Source of the DNA: Cyrtodaria siliqua
Lineage: Eukaryota > Mollusca > Bivalvia > Adapedonta > Hiatellidae
Assembly: GCA_037043455.1 (NCBI GenBank)
Contig: JAWPHD010000092.1
Coordinates: 310,001 to 374,000, forward strand
Length of the DNA: 64,000 bases
Reading direction: 5' to 3'
This document shows, piece by piece, positions 1 to 10,730 of the stretch (position 1 is the stretch's first letter; the number at the start of each line of letters is the position of its first letter). Below the pieces are notes generated by a model that saw nothing but the letters and a program-made list of their open reading frames with translations, did not search any database and was not told where the DNA came from. A program made the position numbers and the translations under genes.

Positions 1-480
1 CATGTATTATAGCATGGGGAGTACGGACATATTTGAAAGGCTGTGAAAGGATGATATTAGTAGCATGACATATTAGCAAGAATTTGACCGATCGATTATC
101 AGTCAAGTGACACATGTCCAAAATGGGGGAGGGGTCACTATCTGTGTTTGCCTACTTCAGTACTTTATAAATAAAACAATGAAGTTATATAATAAGTGTA
201 TTCAAAGCCTTATAGTTTCATTGACTTTTGTCTTTTGGTTTTGTCTGATTTCAAAATGCCAGTTCGGATGAATGTATTATATACAGTAACAAACATTTCC
301 ATATTTCACGATAAGGGTAACACTACGTATAGCCGCTTCACTTTCATGGAAGTGCAAATAAATATTATGGAATGATTTTTTAACACTAGTATAATTGTGT
401 AATGAACAATTTTATATGTATTTATTTTAAAGTTGTGATTATCCCAGAACTAAGTTTGTACAGCTCAGTAAGTGTGCCAG
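1..480. other. AT-rich sequence without recognised feature
   Basis: No ORF of note, no clear inverted repeat and no tRNA-like signal was seen here. The sequence is plain AT-rich DNA leading into a tRNA-like segment on the minus strand. Confidence 0.5.
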
Positions 481-560
481 GTTCCCCGCCAGGACTTGAA
501 CCTGGATCTCTTTTCTCGAAAGAAAAGCATGCTTTCTTACACTACAGAGATGTTCCCAAC
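481..560 (-). repeat. tRNA-like segment (SINE head)
   Basis: The reverse complement contains a perfect five-pair T-arm, CCAGG-TTCAAGT-CCTGG, that includes a good RNA polymerase III B-box. A D-arm-like stretch and a possible anticodon stem (CTTTT/AAAAG) lie upstream. The acceptor arms do not pair, so this is more likely a tRNA-derived SINE head or a decayed tRNA copy than a working tRNA gene. Confidence 0.45.
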
Positions 561-1118
561 AGCACAGAGCGTACAGAAAATTAATCAGCCAACTTAAATT
601 TAGATTAAACATATTTTACTTCAAATTATGTATATTTACATAATCCATTCTATGCACTGATCTTAACTCTTAAAGTATGTCCTTTGTATGTGCCAGATGA
701 AGCTGCAGGTTATGCTTATAAATTAATTCCAACACTTCATCAAAAAGAAACCCAGTGAAAACAAGTAAATTCAGCAAAGTACAAGTCCACTATATGTGAA
801 ACCACACATCGCTAGGCTAGCGCTAGGATTTTAAATCCTTTAGCCAAATCTGGCTTAAGCCCTAAAAATTGCTTTAGCCAGATTGGAAAGTCTTTAGCCA
901 GACTTTTGCCGAGATATTTTTTAACGATTTGGAGGCGCTAAAACTTTGCGTTTGCGTACACATCAACAGTTAGTTAAAAAAGTATGCGTTATTAACCTAC
1001 ATGTATAGGGTATCAATATGTCCACATCATATGCATTCTGCTCTAGTGCTTACAAATTCAATTACTTATAATAGTGGAGCTGTAAAATATCCAAAAAGTT
1101 TTAAAAATTGTATTTACT
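561..1118. other. intergenic; short repeated TTTAGCCAGA motifs
   Basis: There is no gene here. Around 825-910 the motif 'tttagccaga' or near copies occurs several times in direct and inverted orientation. It is probably a small degenerate repeat. Confidence 0.4.
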
Positions 1119-1473
1119 TTAAAGGGAGTACATCAGGCTTTTCAAAGGGGTCTAAGGGTCCGACTTAAAATTGACAAATAATGATATCTTCTATTTTAAA
1201 GCGCCTAAGCATAATGAATGATCCTAAAAATGACCCCTTAGTTACAAGGAAATTCATTCTGTACAGTAATACTTGCTATCCTAGGTTACGCACCAGGGTT
1301 AATTTCAGCATTGTATGCCCGATTCCATCCTAGCTATATGGTGTATTCGAAGTTTAAACCTTAACAATATGGTTCGAACATCATATTTTGATGGATATAA
1401 GTGTTTTATCATGAATTGGAACATTTTTATAATTTAAGATATTTCTAGAAAAATCCTGATGTACTCCCTTTAA
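1119..1473. mobile_element. TTAA-flanked MITE, family C
   Basis: The ends are exact inverted repeats of 19 bp: TTAAAGGGAGTACATCAGG at 1119-1137 and its complement at 1455-1473. Each end carries TTAA, the usual target duplication of TTAA-specific transposons. The TTAAAGGRR end is the hallmark of T2/Kolobok-type MITEs described in Xenopus, although piggyBac-like or ISL2EU origins are also possible. About 355 bp long with no coding capacity. Confidence 0.8.
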
Positions 1474-1489
1474 TGCTATTTTAATTTTT

Positions 1490-3150
1490 AACAAGAGGTC
1501 AATGACCTTGAAGCTCTACTGATTGATTTTGATTTCAGGAAGTAGTCGCTACAGACTTGTTTTTTGAAAATCTATTTTTAACCGTGGCGGCCATCTTGAA
1601 TTTCCGGCCGACCTGAATTTTGCTAGGATCAATTAGACATTAAGAGCAACATTCCTGTGAAGTTTCATGAAAATCCGTCCAGTAGTTTCAGAGAAGTAGT
1701 CGCTACAAGTTTTCATTATATAACTCTATGTAAACAAAGATGGCCGCTGGTAGCCATGTTTAACATCAAATCAAAACGAATTTCGACAAGGACCAACATC
1801 ATGTCATACTGATAATTTTAGGCTTGGTACTGATCATCCCACCAAGATTCGCTGAAATCTGGCAAGGAGTTCAGAAGAGAGTAATCTGGACAAAGTTTGT
1901 CTATTAAAACCTTTAAAGGGCCATAACCCTGCAAAATTCATTCAACCGGAATATGGCGATGATATGCACAACTAGGCTTAATACTGATCATCAATGTCAA
2001 GTTCAGATGAAGCTGGAAAGTTGCCATATGACCGTAGCTGTTGGTGCGACTATAAAATCCAATTCAATTCAAGTTCAGATGAAATCCAGACAGGGGTTCT
2101 GGAGAATAAGCCCGGAAAATGTTTGTGCATCAAAAACCTTTAAAGGGCCATAACTCTGCCAAAAATCTGTAAACTGGAACGCGACGATGATATCCACAAC
2201 TAGGCTTGGTGCTGATCATCCCTGTAAAGTTTCGTTGAAATCTGGCGAGGGGTTCAGGAAAACTAGTCCAGACAAAGTTTGTGTATTAAAACCTTTAAAG
2301 GGCCACAACTCTGCCAAAAATCATTCAACCGAAACACGGCGATGAATTCCACAACTAGAGCTGCAACTGATCATCCCTAAAAAGTTTCATTTAAATCTAG
2401 CCAGGGGTTCAGGAGAACTAGTAAAGACAAAGTATGTGTATTAAAACATTTAAAGGGACATAACTCTGCTGAAATCATTCAACCGGAACACGGTGACGAT
2501 ATGTACAACTAGGCTACTGATCATCCCTGAAAAGTTTCACTGAAATCCGTCCAAATGAAGGCTCTTTCATTTTACTGAGGCCAAAATATAGCATTTTTCA
2601 GAAAATCAAGGGCCATAACTCCTGTGTAAATGGTCCGATCTGTCTGTTTTTCAAGTCTGTCGAAGCATTTATTGATATTAACAATCTGATAAAGCTTGGT
2701 AAAGATCTGATGAGAAATAAAGGCACTATTGTCTTAAACGAGGCAAAATATAGCATTTTTAACTAAATCAAGGGCCATAACTCTGCTGTTACTGGTTCGA
2801 TATGCTGGCTTTCAATCTTGTTCGAGCTTTCATTGATATTAACAATATGGTACAGTTTGGTAAAGATTGGACGAAAAATGAAGACCCTATCAGCTTAACG
2901 AGGCAAAATATAGCATTTTTAACTAAACCAAGGGCCACAACTCTGCTGTTACTGGTCCGATTTGGCTGGTTTTCGAACTTGTCCGAGCTTCCATTGACAT
3001 TAACATTACAATCTGGTAAAGTTTTGTAAGGATCAGATGAAAAATGAAGGCCCTATCGTCTTAACGAGGTAAAAGTTAACAGACGGACGACAGACGACAA
3101 CTCGCCACCCCAAAAACTCTGCTGGCTCTTGGCCAGTAGAGCTAAAAACA
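1490..3150 (+). repeat. Degenerate tandem repeat block with 'gggccataactctg' motif
   Basis: The block begins 'ccttgaagctctactg' and ends 'ggccagtagagctaaaaa'. It contains about eight diverged units. The first units carry 'attaaaacctttaaagggcc', 'aactctgcc', 'cacaactaggct' and 'tgatcatcc'. Later units carry 'gaggcaaaatatagcatttt', 'gggccataactctgctg' and 'tggtccgat'. The same family recurs on the minus strand at about 14.98-15.66 kb and in related form at 50.9-51.85 kb. Reading frames inside it are broken, and I see no protein similarity. Confidence 0.75.
2010..2072 (+). repeat. Short dispersed repeat (copy 1 of 3)
   Basis: About 62 bp containing 'ggtgcgactataaaatccaa' and ending in TTCAA repeats. 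A near-identical inverted copy lies at 20523-20586, and a shorter diverged copy at 36499-36550. Here it sits inside the larger repeat block, so it was probably inserted into it. Confidence 0.7.
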
Positions 3151-3404
3151 CGTATTTTCAAAACACAGTTTTATAACCGATTCAGCAAACACTATTGATA
3201 GCATTTGTCTGAAACGTCTTAATTTCTGAAACGGTCGTGACACAGCATGGTAGACTTTGAATCTAGAGATCTTACTTGCTGCACTTACTTGCACCATTGA
3301 GTGTTTCAATGTGCCCATCGGAATGCGTTTAATTTCTTAGCTTGGTCTTTTTGATGTGGCATAAACTGTTTGAATGTTGTGTTATGTTAACGTCATTTAG
3401 CACA

Positions 3405-3725
3405 TGTTAGGCTATATATGACAGTCTTTTTTTTGTGGTAGAAGCAGATCCATTTTTTTTCTTGGGTAGAACCAGTACTGTATACCTCCAGCTGTTGTCA
3501 CAGCCGACCGTGATTATTGACACTTTCTCACTCGACAAGTCAAGCTTACAGTGGGATTCAAACCTGTAGCTGTGAGAGACGAGAAAGTTTTAAATGCAGC
3601 CTCTTTACTATACCGGCCAAGGATGCGCCGGACATAAAGTGGACAGTCCCGTGTAGCGAAGGTTATATGATTCCTATATATCCTTTTCCTCTGCCTTGGG
3701 CGGCTTTAAATAACCTTAGATAATG
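3405..3725 (-). repeat. SINE-like segment related to 20.8 kb copy
   Basis: Shares 'gtagaaccagtactgtata', 'agtgggattc' and 'gtgagag' landmarks, in order, with 20798-20905. The 'gggattcaaacctg' stretch is a B-box-like sequence on the minus strand. Probably a tRNA-derived SINE fragment; the short plus-strand ORF across it has no recognisable similarity. Confidence 0.5.
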
Positions 3726-3873
3726 TGTTGATATGCCATTAAAAAATGTATGATCAAGAAGCTACTGTATAACACTGCAAAAAGGAAAATATTTCCTAGC
3801 CGAGGGATGTTAACAAACATGTACTGGAGTCAGGCAAATGAAAAACTAGATTAATCCATCGAAGAATTGATTT

Positions 3874-4024
3874 TTAAAGGATTTAATTCAATATTTAGAT
3901 CTACAAAATATTAGACTAGTTTAAAGTGTGTGAAGTCCCGAGACACTTCTCGCTAAATTTAAACTAGCTTAAATGTTTTTCATAACACGTAAAAATATAG
4001 AAATATTGAATTTAATCCTTTTAT
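3874..4024. mobile_element. Hairpin MITE, about 150 bp
   Basis: The ends are inverted: 'aaaggatttaattcaatatt' near 3876 pairs with 'aatattgaatttaatccttt' near 4003. An inner pair 'gactagtttaaa'/'tttaaactagct' extends the hairpin. No ORF. A small foldback-type element is the simplest reading. Confidence 0.65.
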
Positions 4025-4215
4025 AATACTTGGTAACAGCGACGTTGCCAACCTTGCACGCTTTTTTATAGCAACTTACGACAGTTCCCAAGTTAGTCAA
4101 ACAAATTAACTATACCTTTTTCGCTTTAACTCTGCCCAAAACGTAAAAGTGTTATTTCACTGGGAATTTAAAAGCAGCAAATAAACGGGTTTCATTTAAG
4201 GTCAATGCAATAGAA

Positions 4216-4337
4216 GTATTGGGGTTTGAACGGTGGTAATGAATGGCAACTTTACCATAAATAGCTTCATGGTAAATTTTCTATTCACTTTGCATTTATG
4301 GTAAATTTGCCAACCATTACCGTCGTTAAAACCCCAG
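4216..4337. mobile_element. Hairpin element, about 120 bp
   Basis: An imperfect inverted repeat with arms of about 42 bp. The left arm starts 'tggggttt' and ends 'ttaccataaa'; the right arm starts 'tttatggtaaa' and ends 'aaacccca'. The loop is short. It has the size and form of a foldback MITE and no coding content. Confidence 0.6.
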
Positions 4338-4339
4338 AT

Positions 4340-5150
4340 ATACCGAAAATTAGTGAATCAATTCTTAAATACACATTATTACCTGTTGTTATAGTATCAA
4401 TAATAATGTGCCTTGGGAGGTTGGTAACACCAGATTGAGCAATTAGCTCCATAAACTGAAAATTATTTGAAATCAGACGCGCTATATAATTTTTTCAAAA
4501 TTGTGCTAATAAGCTGCAAAAATGAGGTATCACGATCCAAATTATATCATTCATCTGCCAGTTACTAGTTGATGGGCAATCGGTTGAAACTTACAATGGA
4601 TAATTGGTTACCATTGATTGGATGTAACCGATCAATCAACTTAGAAAATTTCGATTAAAGTATGTATTCTTCCCTGTCTTGTTTCTTATGGAATTATTGT
4701 TTATTTTAAACAATAAAATAATTCCAGTTGATATGTGTTTAGTTGCGTATATAATATTTATGATATTTGTGTTTATCACATAACATGGCTTCTGGGAGTA
4801 GTGTATTACAGTTTCAAATGAGGACCGAATCACTGTGTGTGTATACAGTAAAACATTTTGTTTGCATGATTTATCATACGGTACATTCAGACGCCTTAAT
4901 TTTTTATCATTATTTGAAATCTTACTTCATTACTTCATAAAAGGAATGTTAGTAACGTTAAATTTGGTATAAGGTGTCGCATTATTTGTAGGGCAAACGC
5001 ATTTACAGCCGCGTAGCATAGTGAGGTCATGTTAACAACAAAACAACGTCATGGTTTGTCTTACAATTTGCCGCCGTATATAAGAAGAATTTACAACATT
5101 AAAGAATAATAAAGTGAAACTATCACGTCGTAGGTGTGTTATGTGATAAA
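4340..5150. other. Non-coding stretch
   Basis: No gene is supported. Near 4575-4640 there are short palindromic 'ggttaccattgattgg' type motifs. The ORF on the minus strand (4636-4833) is compositionally AT-rich and unrecognised. Confidence 0.4.
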
Positions 5151-5448
5151 CAGAATCTTACATTCGTGACTGTGTATTATTGACTTTAATAAACTCGTTG
5201 GATAAAAATATAGGATACTCGGCAAGGGCCTCGTATACTATCATTTTATCAAACTCTTTTATTAAAATCAATAATACTCAGTCACTCATGTAAGATAAAC
5301 AGAATCTTACATTCGTGACTGTGTATTATTGACTTTAATAAACTCGTTGGATAAAAATATAGGATACTCGGCAAGGGCCTCGTATACTATCATTTTATCA
5401 AACTCTTTTATTAAAATCAATAATACTCAGTCACTCATGTAAGATCCT
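5151..5448. mobile_element. Head-to-tail dimer of a full-length hairpin element
   Basis: Two nearly identical copies with a 149-bp period (starting about 5151 and 5300). Each copy is almost a perfect palindrome. The left half, starting 'cttacattcgtgactg' and ending 'gatac', pairs with the right half, starting 'gtatac' and ending 'cagtcactcatgtaag', through about 62 bp. The loop contains 'tcggcaagggcctc'. A diverged single copy lies at about 42516-42650. A transcript would fold into two tandem long stem-loops. Confidence 0.85.
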
Positions 5449-5639
5449 CTATATATATGCTCATTTTCACCAGAGTACAAGTGTATTTTCTTATCTCCTG
5501 GCTGGATTATCATGTTTATTTCTATTTCTAAAATAATTCTAGACCTGCGCAGTCTTTCATAATCATATTCAAATGAAGAGAGACCACTGTATGTTATTCT
5601 ACGATAAAATACAACTGTTCGATTAATTCCCTGCGTATA

Positions 5640-6850
5640 TTTCATCCGTTGGAAGCGCCACGTTACATCACTTGGTAAATATACACGAAGGCAAACTCAA
5701 CAGTAATTTTAATGAAATGTTAATTACATCAAACTTGCCATGCTCCCAAAGCTTGCACTCAACCCATCATATGCATCAGTACAAGTAACATTAATAAGCT
5801 TCTTGAACAAGCTGAGTCTGTCTGAGAACGTTTGACGTCATACAGCGCAAGCTAAACGCCGTAAGCAATGACTTAATTGTTTGTCATGTGATACTGGTGT
5901 ATTTAAGCATGTTGTACCATGCACTGGCATGCAGAACTTTGCATACAGGGACGCCCAATGGAACAGCCTGTAAACATAGCAGCCTGATTACCTTGACCTC
6001 AGATAAAATATAGTGCCCCCACAATAGCATAAACAATGGGGTTATTGTTGTGTTAGAATCAATTAGAATCGTTCCGATGATAGTAATAAAATCACGAGCG
6101 CAATAATTAAATCAATCGTGCTAATGCGCTCGTGATTTAATTACTATGCAACCATCCAAACTCCTACTAAAAACTGTATTTTATTCACCGATATAGATAT
6201 ATTTCTTTATTATTAAAATGCATTTTTTTGCCACTAGACTGTAAAATTTCGGGACACATTTTTTTTTTGGTGGTGGGGTGGAGTGGGAGCCAAAACATAC
6301 TGTGCCGCCCAGGCCCCTTTTAACATACTCTGATCATTCCCTGTCCACCCCCTTTACATTATTGGGCCCCCACCCCATCCCTGTTCCTACGCCAAACCAT
6401 TTTTCAGAACATAATAAACAGAACTGAATCTTTAAGCACCATTAAACATCTGTAAAAACGCTCACATTTCGTGGAAACTTAACTTCCGCTACCGGCAACA
6501 GCAGACTACATTCTGCAGTTATTAAAATTTCCCCACCCACCGACTTTACCGTAGCATCTACCTATATCACTAAAGTGCGATGCGTTTTCATTTAAACATT
6601 GTATTTTAGATTATTGATACTGCAGTAGCTTTTAAAGTTTAGTTAGAAATATCGTTACCTTGACTCTCAGCTGGTAATAATCACCATTATTTTATAAACT
6701 GCCTGACCGTCGTTTACATAATGACGTCACATTAACAATGAAGTCTGGTAACCGGCCAACTGGATGGACTAGAAACAACGCGAATAGAGGTGGGCCGGAT
6801 ACCAAACAGATGGGAGTTAACTGCGTTTGGAACGAATATAGCCATGACCT
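5640..6850. other. Non-coding stretch with small palindrome
   Basis: No gene is seen. A palindrome pairs 'aaatcacgagcgca' near 6089 with 'tgcgctcgtgattt' near 6127. A perfect CRE octamer, TGACGTCA, lies at 6722-6729. The 6250-6400 part is G/C-homopolymer rich. Confidence 0.4.
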
Positions 6851-6853
6851 CCC

Positions 6854-7090
6854 CTAAACAAGGAAGTTAACTACTTTAACTTTACTACTCGCGTTACCGT
6901 CGAGCTCCGCTCGTAGAGCTCGCTTGCGCGCGCGTCGCTTCGCGACGCGAGCTGAGCTCGCTATAAATCCATATAGACACTCCACAACATCCCTATCAAA
7001 TAAGCCCCGTAATGGTGTATGACAAGTTCTCAACACTGCCCACAGCCATAGCCACACATTCATGAACTTGCGGACAGCCCCGTGAAGCAT
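6854..7090 (-). other. Small ORF over a GC-rich island, unrecognised
   Basis: A 78-residue ORF with a Trp-rich N-terminus and a basic C-terminal stretch (VAKRRARKRAL). The stretch 6895-6965 is strikingly GC-rich and palindromic ('gtcgcttcgcgacgcgagc') compared with its neighbours, suggesting a foreign or unusual local origin. I do not recognise a family. It could be a captured exon fragment or chance. Confidence 0.25.
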
Positions 7091-7603
7091 GACCTACTTC
7101 TCCACCACAACCATCATATGCCATATTACCTACCAAAACTTATCTACGGTACTTACCTTCGCCCAAAAATATTTTCGCCCACGATTTTGCAATGATTACA
7201 ATGGCTTGAAATGTCCAATGTAACGTATAACGTCGACCTACTGTACACCAGGATCCGTCTATGTACACTAAAGCAAAATGGCGTTCGTATAGCCTGCTGC
7301 GCATGTGCGTCGGAAATAAACCGGAACTCAACAGTCATTTTATAATTACCAAATATATACAGACGTTAATGGAGCTACTTATGTAATGGCCAACTATTAC
7401 GTCTCGTTCATGTATCTACATCCATTACTGATTTTCCGTACTAGAAAAAAGGAAATGATGTCACAATAAAAATTGTCAGGTATCAGCTCCCTCCCCGAGT
7501 TGCATTTCGATCACAAATTTCTTTAAAATGACAGCAATTTTGTATTAAAAAAAATAAAAATAATAAAATTTCACAATATTTTATACCCGAGTTTCTATAC
7601 AAG

Positions 7604-7710
7604 CCCCGTCCCTCAACCCCACCCCACATTGTTTCAGCCGTGTTTTCTGATGGTATATACTAGCTATATAATTTATTATTCTCTGAAAAATCGAATAGTC
7701 GAGCTGCGCT
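7604..7710. repeat. Dispersed repeat, copy 1 (pair with 23.9 kb)
   Basis: Roughly 100 bp that is nearly identical to 23877-23976 in the same orientation, including 'gatggtatatactagctata' and 'gaatagtcgagctgcgct'. It abuts the LINE remnant and may be its continuation, which would make the 23.9 kb copy a second LINE fragment. Confidence 0.6.
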
Positions 7711-8531
7711 TTTCTCCGACATCTCTTGCTATATAACCTTTTTGAACAGTGCTAATCAGTAATGGTAAGAACTCTTGAAATCGTTAAAGCTAAAGCCCTG
7801 GTTGCTAATTTGTAATCTTGATTTAATAGTGTTACTTGTCTCCAGCTATCTAACGAATATGGGTCACCTTCTTTATATATGACTGTTAAAACGCCCATTC
7901 TTTGACTTTGAGAAAGTTGCCCTTTTCTATAGCCATCATTTACTGAATCTCCTACTAGATTCCAAAAGTGTTTATAGAATTCTGCAGTTATACCATCTAT
8001 TCCTGGGCTTTTGTTACATTTGGTCGTGTTAACTGCATCTGTTAATTCTTCAAATGATATTAAACCTTCACATTTGTTTACACTTTTGTCGTTTAGTGAT
8101 GATTCAACATTAACTGTGTTTAGTTACTCTTGTACTTCATTACAATCTTTAATTTTAGAGCTGTATAATTCCTGATAATATTTTACTTCTTCATTTAGAA
8201 TGTCTGAGCTAACCGTCACGTGTACATCCTCTATATTTAGATTTGTTATCAGTTTTCTGGTCTGTCTTGCCTTTTCTAAACTTAAAAAGTATTTATTATT
8301 GTTTCCCCTTTTTCTAATCATTCAACCCTGGATCTTATCTGTGCTCCTTTTGCTTTATTGTCATATATTGTTTCTATTTCCTTCTCTAAAGTATGTTTTT
8401 TCGTTTTTTGTGTCATCATTTATTTGTTTATCATCTTCTATTTCATGCATTTTTTGTAATCTACGTTCAAGTATTTCTAAGTGCAGCTTACTTTGTTTTG
8501 CCTTTTGCTCTGCATAAAATCTTGAATGCTC
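7711..8531 (-). pseudogene. LINE (L1/Tx1-like) reverse transcriptase fragment
   Basis: On the minus strand the segment encodes an L1-type linker with the motif NNNKYFLSLEKARQTRKL (about 8245-8310). The start of the reverse transcriptase domain follows: SPGIDGITAEFYKHFWNLVG (about 7950-8015), then a GVLTVIYK...DSWRQVTLLNQDYK block near 7810-7900. These match the 'PGxDGxxxEFYK' and 'NWRPxSLLNxDYK' signatures of L1 and Tx1 elements. Several frameshifts and stops are present, and the catalytic YADD box is not reached, so the copy is truncated and inactive. It is the 3' part of the element whose endonuclease half lies at 9039-9870. Confidence 0.85.
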
Positions 8532-9038
8532 TTAAAGGGACACTGTCCGTAAGTAAGCAGATATTGAACATACCCAAATAACTGTCTGACTTTTATTCAT
8601 TGAAATGTATACATGAAAACATGAGGATAGACCCTAAGAAGTATGTAGGAATACATTCGTGAGTTTGAAAAAAAAAAAGTTTTAATTACTAAATGTAAAT
8701 AAAGTGGGGCCCACAATATTTACCTTTTATGCGTTCACGTGACTTCCATAGCGCACTAGGTTTTCACCATAGTATGTATTGCGTAATATGTATAGCCCGC
8801 TTAGCTCAGTTGGGAGCGAGTTCCGACAACTTTACGCTCACGCACACTTTTTACTGCGAGTTTGGGCTGCGAGTTCAAACCCACGAAGTTGATTTGTTTG
8901 TTTTTGTACCGCGATTGAATTCCGTTAAACAATCTTGCTTTTAATTAGTAAATATTGAAAAATGTTTAGTGTATAATGTTTGCGAACATAATTATTGGGT
9001 GTTTTATAAGCTAAAAGTTACGGACAGTGTCCCTTTAA
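8532..9038. mobile_element. TTAA MITE, family B, inserted in the LINE
   Basis: Perfect 21-bp terminal inverted repeats (TTAAAGGGACACTGTCCGTA plus one base at 8532-8552; complement at 9018-9038), each with TTAA at the end. The LINE reading on the minus strand resumes on both sides, so this 507-bp element jumped into an existing LINE. The element carries a tRNA-like segment. No transposase is encoded. Confidence 0.88.
8794..8886 (+). repeat. tRNA-like Pol III promoter segment inside the MITE
   Basis: A strong A-box, TAGCTCAGTTGGGAGCG, and a B-box-like GCGAGTTCAAACCC lie about 65 bp apart, as in tRNA-derived SINEs. The cloverleaf between them is not intact. It is either a SINE inserted into the MITE or a captured tRNA fragment. 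Confidence 0.6.
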
Positions 9039-9870
9039 ATGTCAATTTTACAAAGCTCCCATATAAGTTGATCACTTATGTCAGTATTACTATATTGTGT
9101 TATACATTTATTTATCGTTTGTGTTATTATATGTTTGTATTCGTCTTCATTTAATAATGAGTTATTTAATTTCCAGTAACCCAGGCCTCTATCATTTGAA
9201 CTAATCAATATTAACGAAATAGCCAAGTGATCAGTATATTTTATCTGTGCCGGTCTTATGTCACTTGTTTATACTGATGGTCTTAAATTTTCATCTATGA
9301 GCCAAAAATCTATTCTACTCCTTTCTTCACCATTTTTTCTCTTCCAAGTGAATGGACATGTATTTGTATGTAGTTGACGCCATATGTCTATTAAATTATT
9401 ATTTTAATTAGTTTTGATAATTGGAATACAGGTTTCTTTTCTTTACCTATTTTGTTTGTTCTAACTCTTATTATTTTAACGTTTCATTGAAATCATCGCC
9501 TAATACTTTTATCACCATTGCCTTTTCTTGTAGTAAACTATTAAGTGTTACAATGTAGGTGTTTCTTTCTCTTTGGTCACCGTTCTACCTATCTGTATGT
9601 TCATGATCATATATCTACCTTGAGGGTCAGTATAACTGTCTATTAGGTCATACTGTAAGATCTTATTTATACATATTGCGCAACCTCTGCTTGTACCAAA
9701 AGTGTTTATAATGTCCTGTGTGTTTCCTGGACAAATAGAACATGTGATTTTTTTTGTTTTGCCCAAATGGTTAGCCTTAATCTTTTATTCTTATCCCTTA
9801 AGCCTTGTGCATTTTCCGATATAAAATGCACGTTGTCAATATTTACTTTATCATAATTTATTGTATTCTT
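9039..9870 (-). pseudogene. LINE (L1/Tx1-like) endonuclease fragment
   Basis: The upstream half of the same LINE on the minus strand. It shows endonuclease landmarks in order: GTSRGCAICINKIL with a DPQGRYMIM stretch (9580-9720), RSRIDFWLIDENLRPSV (about 9285-9345), a TDHLAISLI block (about 9205-9235) and RGLGYWKLNNSLLNEDEY (about 9120-9185). TDH and RGPGYWKLN-type motifs are typical of the C-terminal APE endonuclease region of L1/Tx1 elements. Stops and frameshifts are frequent. The MITE at 8532-9038 separates it from the RT part. Confidence 0.85.
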
Positions 9871-9989
9871 CACGCATAAAACCCTCGCATTGTAAATAGT
9901 GTAAAAACCGCCGGCTGAGCCGCGACGTCTTGTGATTTTAATATTATCTCGTTGTCAATAGCACGAGGACACATGACTAAACTGTTGAA

Positions 9990-10730
9990 CTTTGTTTACA
10001 TAGTAGTGTGTTTTTTCATATGTTATTATAACAGAAGAAACGTATTGCTGTTATCGTAACGCATATTGATTTTCAACAATAACATTGACATGGATGCATC
10101 TCATTTTGGTGATGTCGCCATGTGAATGTTGGTGTAATATTTACACCATAGCGATGTCATGTCTGTACCGATAGTACAGTATTACATGTAATAAACGTAT
10201 TCGCACAAAAAAATAGCGATTGCACACATACATCTGTTTATCTCATATATAATTGTTTCAATAGCAACATGCCCATGGAGACATTTTATGTCCATGAAAC
10301 AACTCCAGTGAATGTCGATATGACATATATGTTGGTAAAATTCATTATCCTCCCAAGAAGAGGATGTATAAAGAAAGGTTATTGTATATTCATGCTTTAT
10401 GGTCATAGATCGTTATAATCATGCATGTTAGTTCCAGTGCAACATGTACATGCCTCATCTCATTTCAGTAATAAGTCGCCATGCAAATGCCGCTGTGACA
10501 ACATGCAGATAAAATGCATCCATGCGAATGCTGGTGTGACATAAAATATGATAAAGTGTATCCCCACAAAAAGGTGATGCATATTTATACATTTCGATTA
10601 TTGTTATGCATATAAGTGTCAATGTAGTATGCACATGGAGACATTTCAATTTGATGACATTTTGGCACGTGAATGATGGTGTGACCTGCATAAATATTTA
10701 TACTCAACCATTATTACATATATACATATT
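9990..10730. repeat. Degenerate tandem repeat
   Basis: A loose repeating unit appears about five times, with landmarks 'atgcatg', 'cagtgcaacatg...catgg(a)gacat', 'gtcgccatg(c/t)(a/g)aatg' and 'ctggtgtgac'. Units are strongly diverged and no frame is conserved. Nothing else is seen in the stretch. Confidence 0.5.

Noticed and set aside
5104..5450. CRISPR-like repeat array
   Set aside because: Only two long palindromic units without spacers, in a eukaryotic sequence.
8794..8886. Functional tRNA gene
   Set aside because: The A and B boxes are good but acceptor and anticodon arms do not pair, and it sits inside a MITE.
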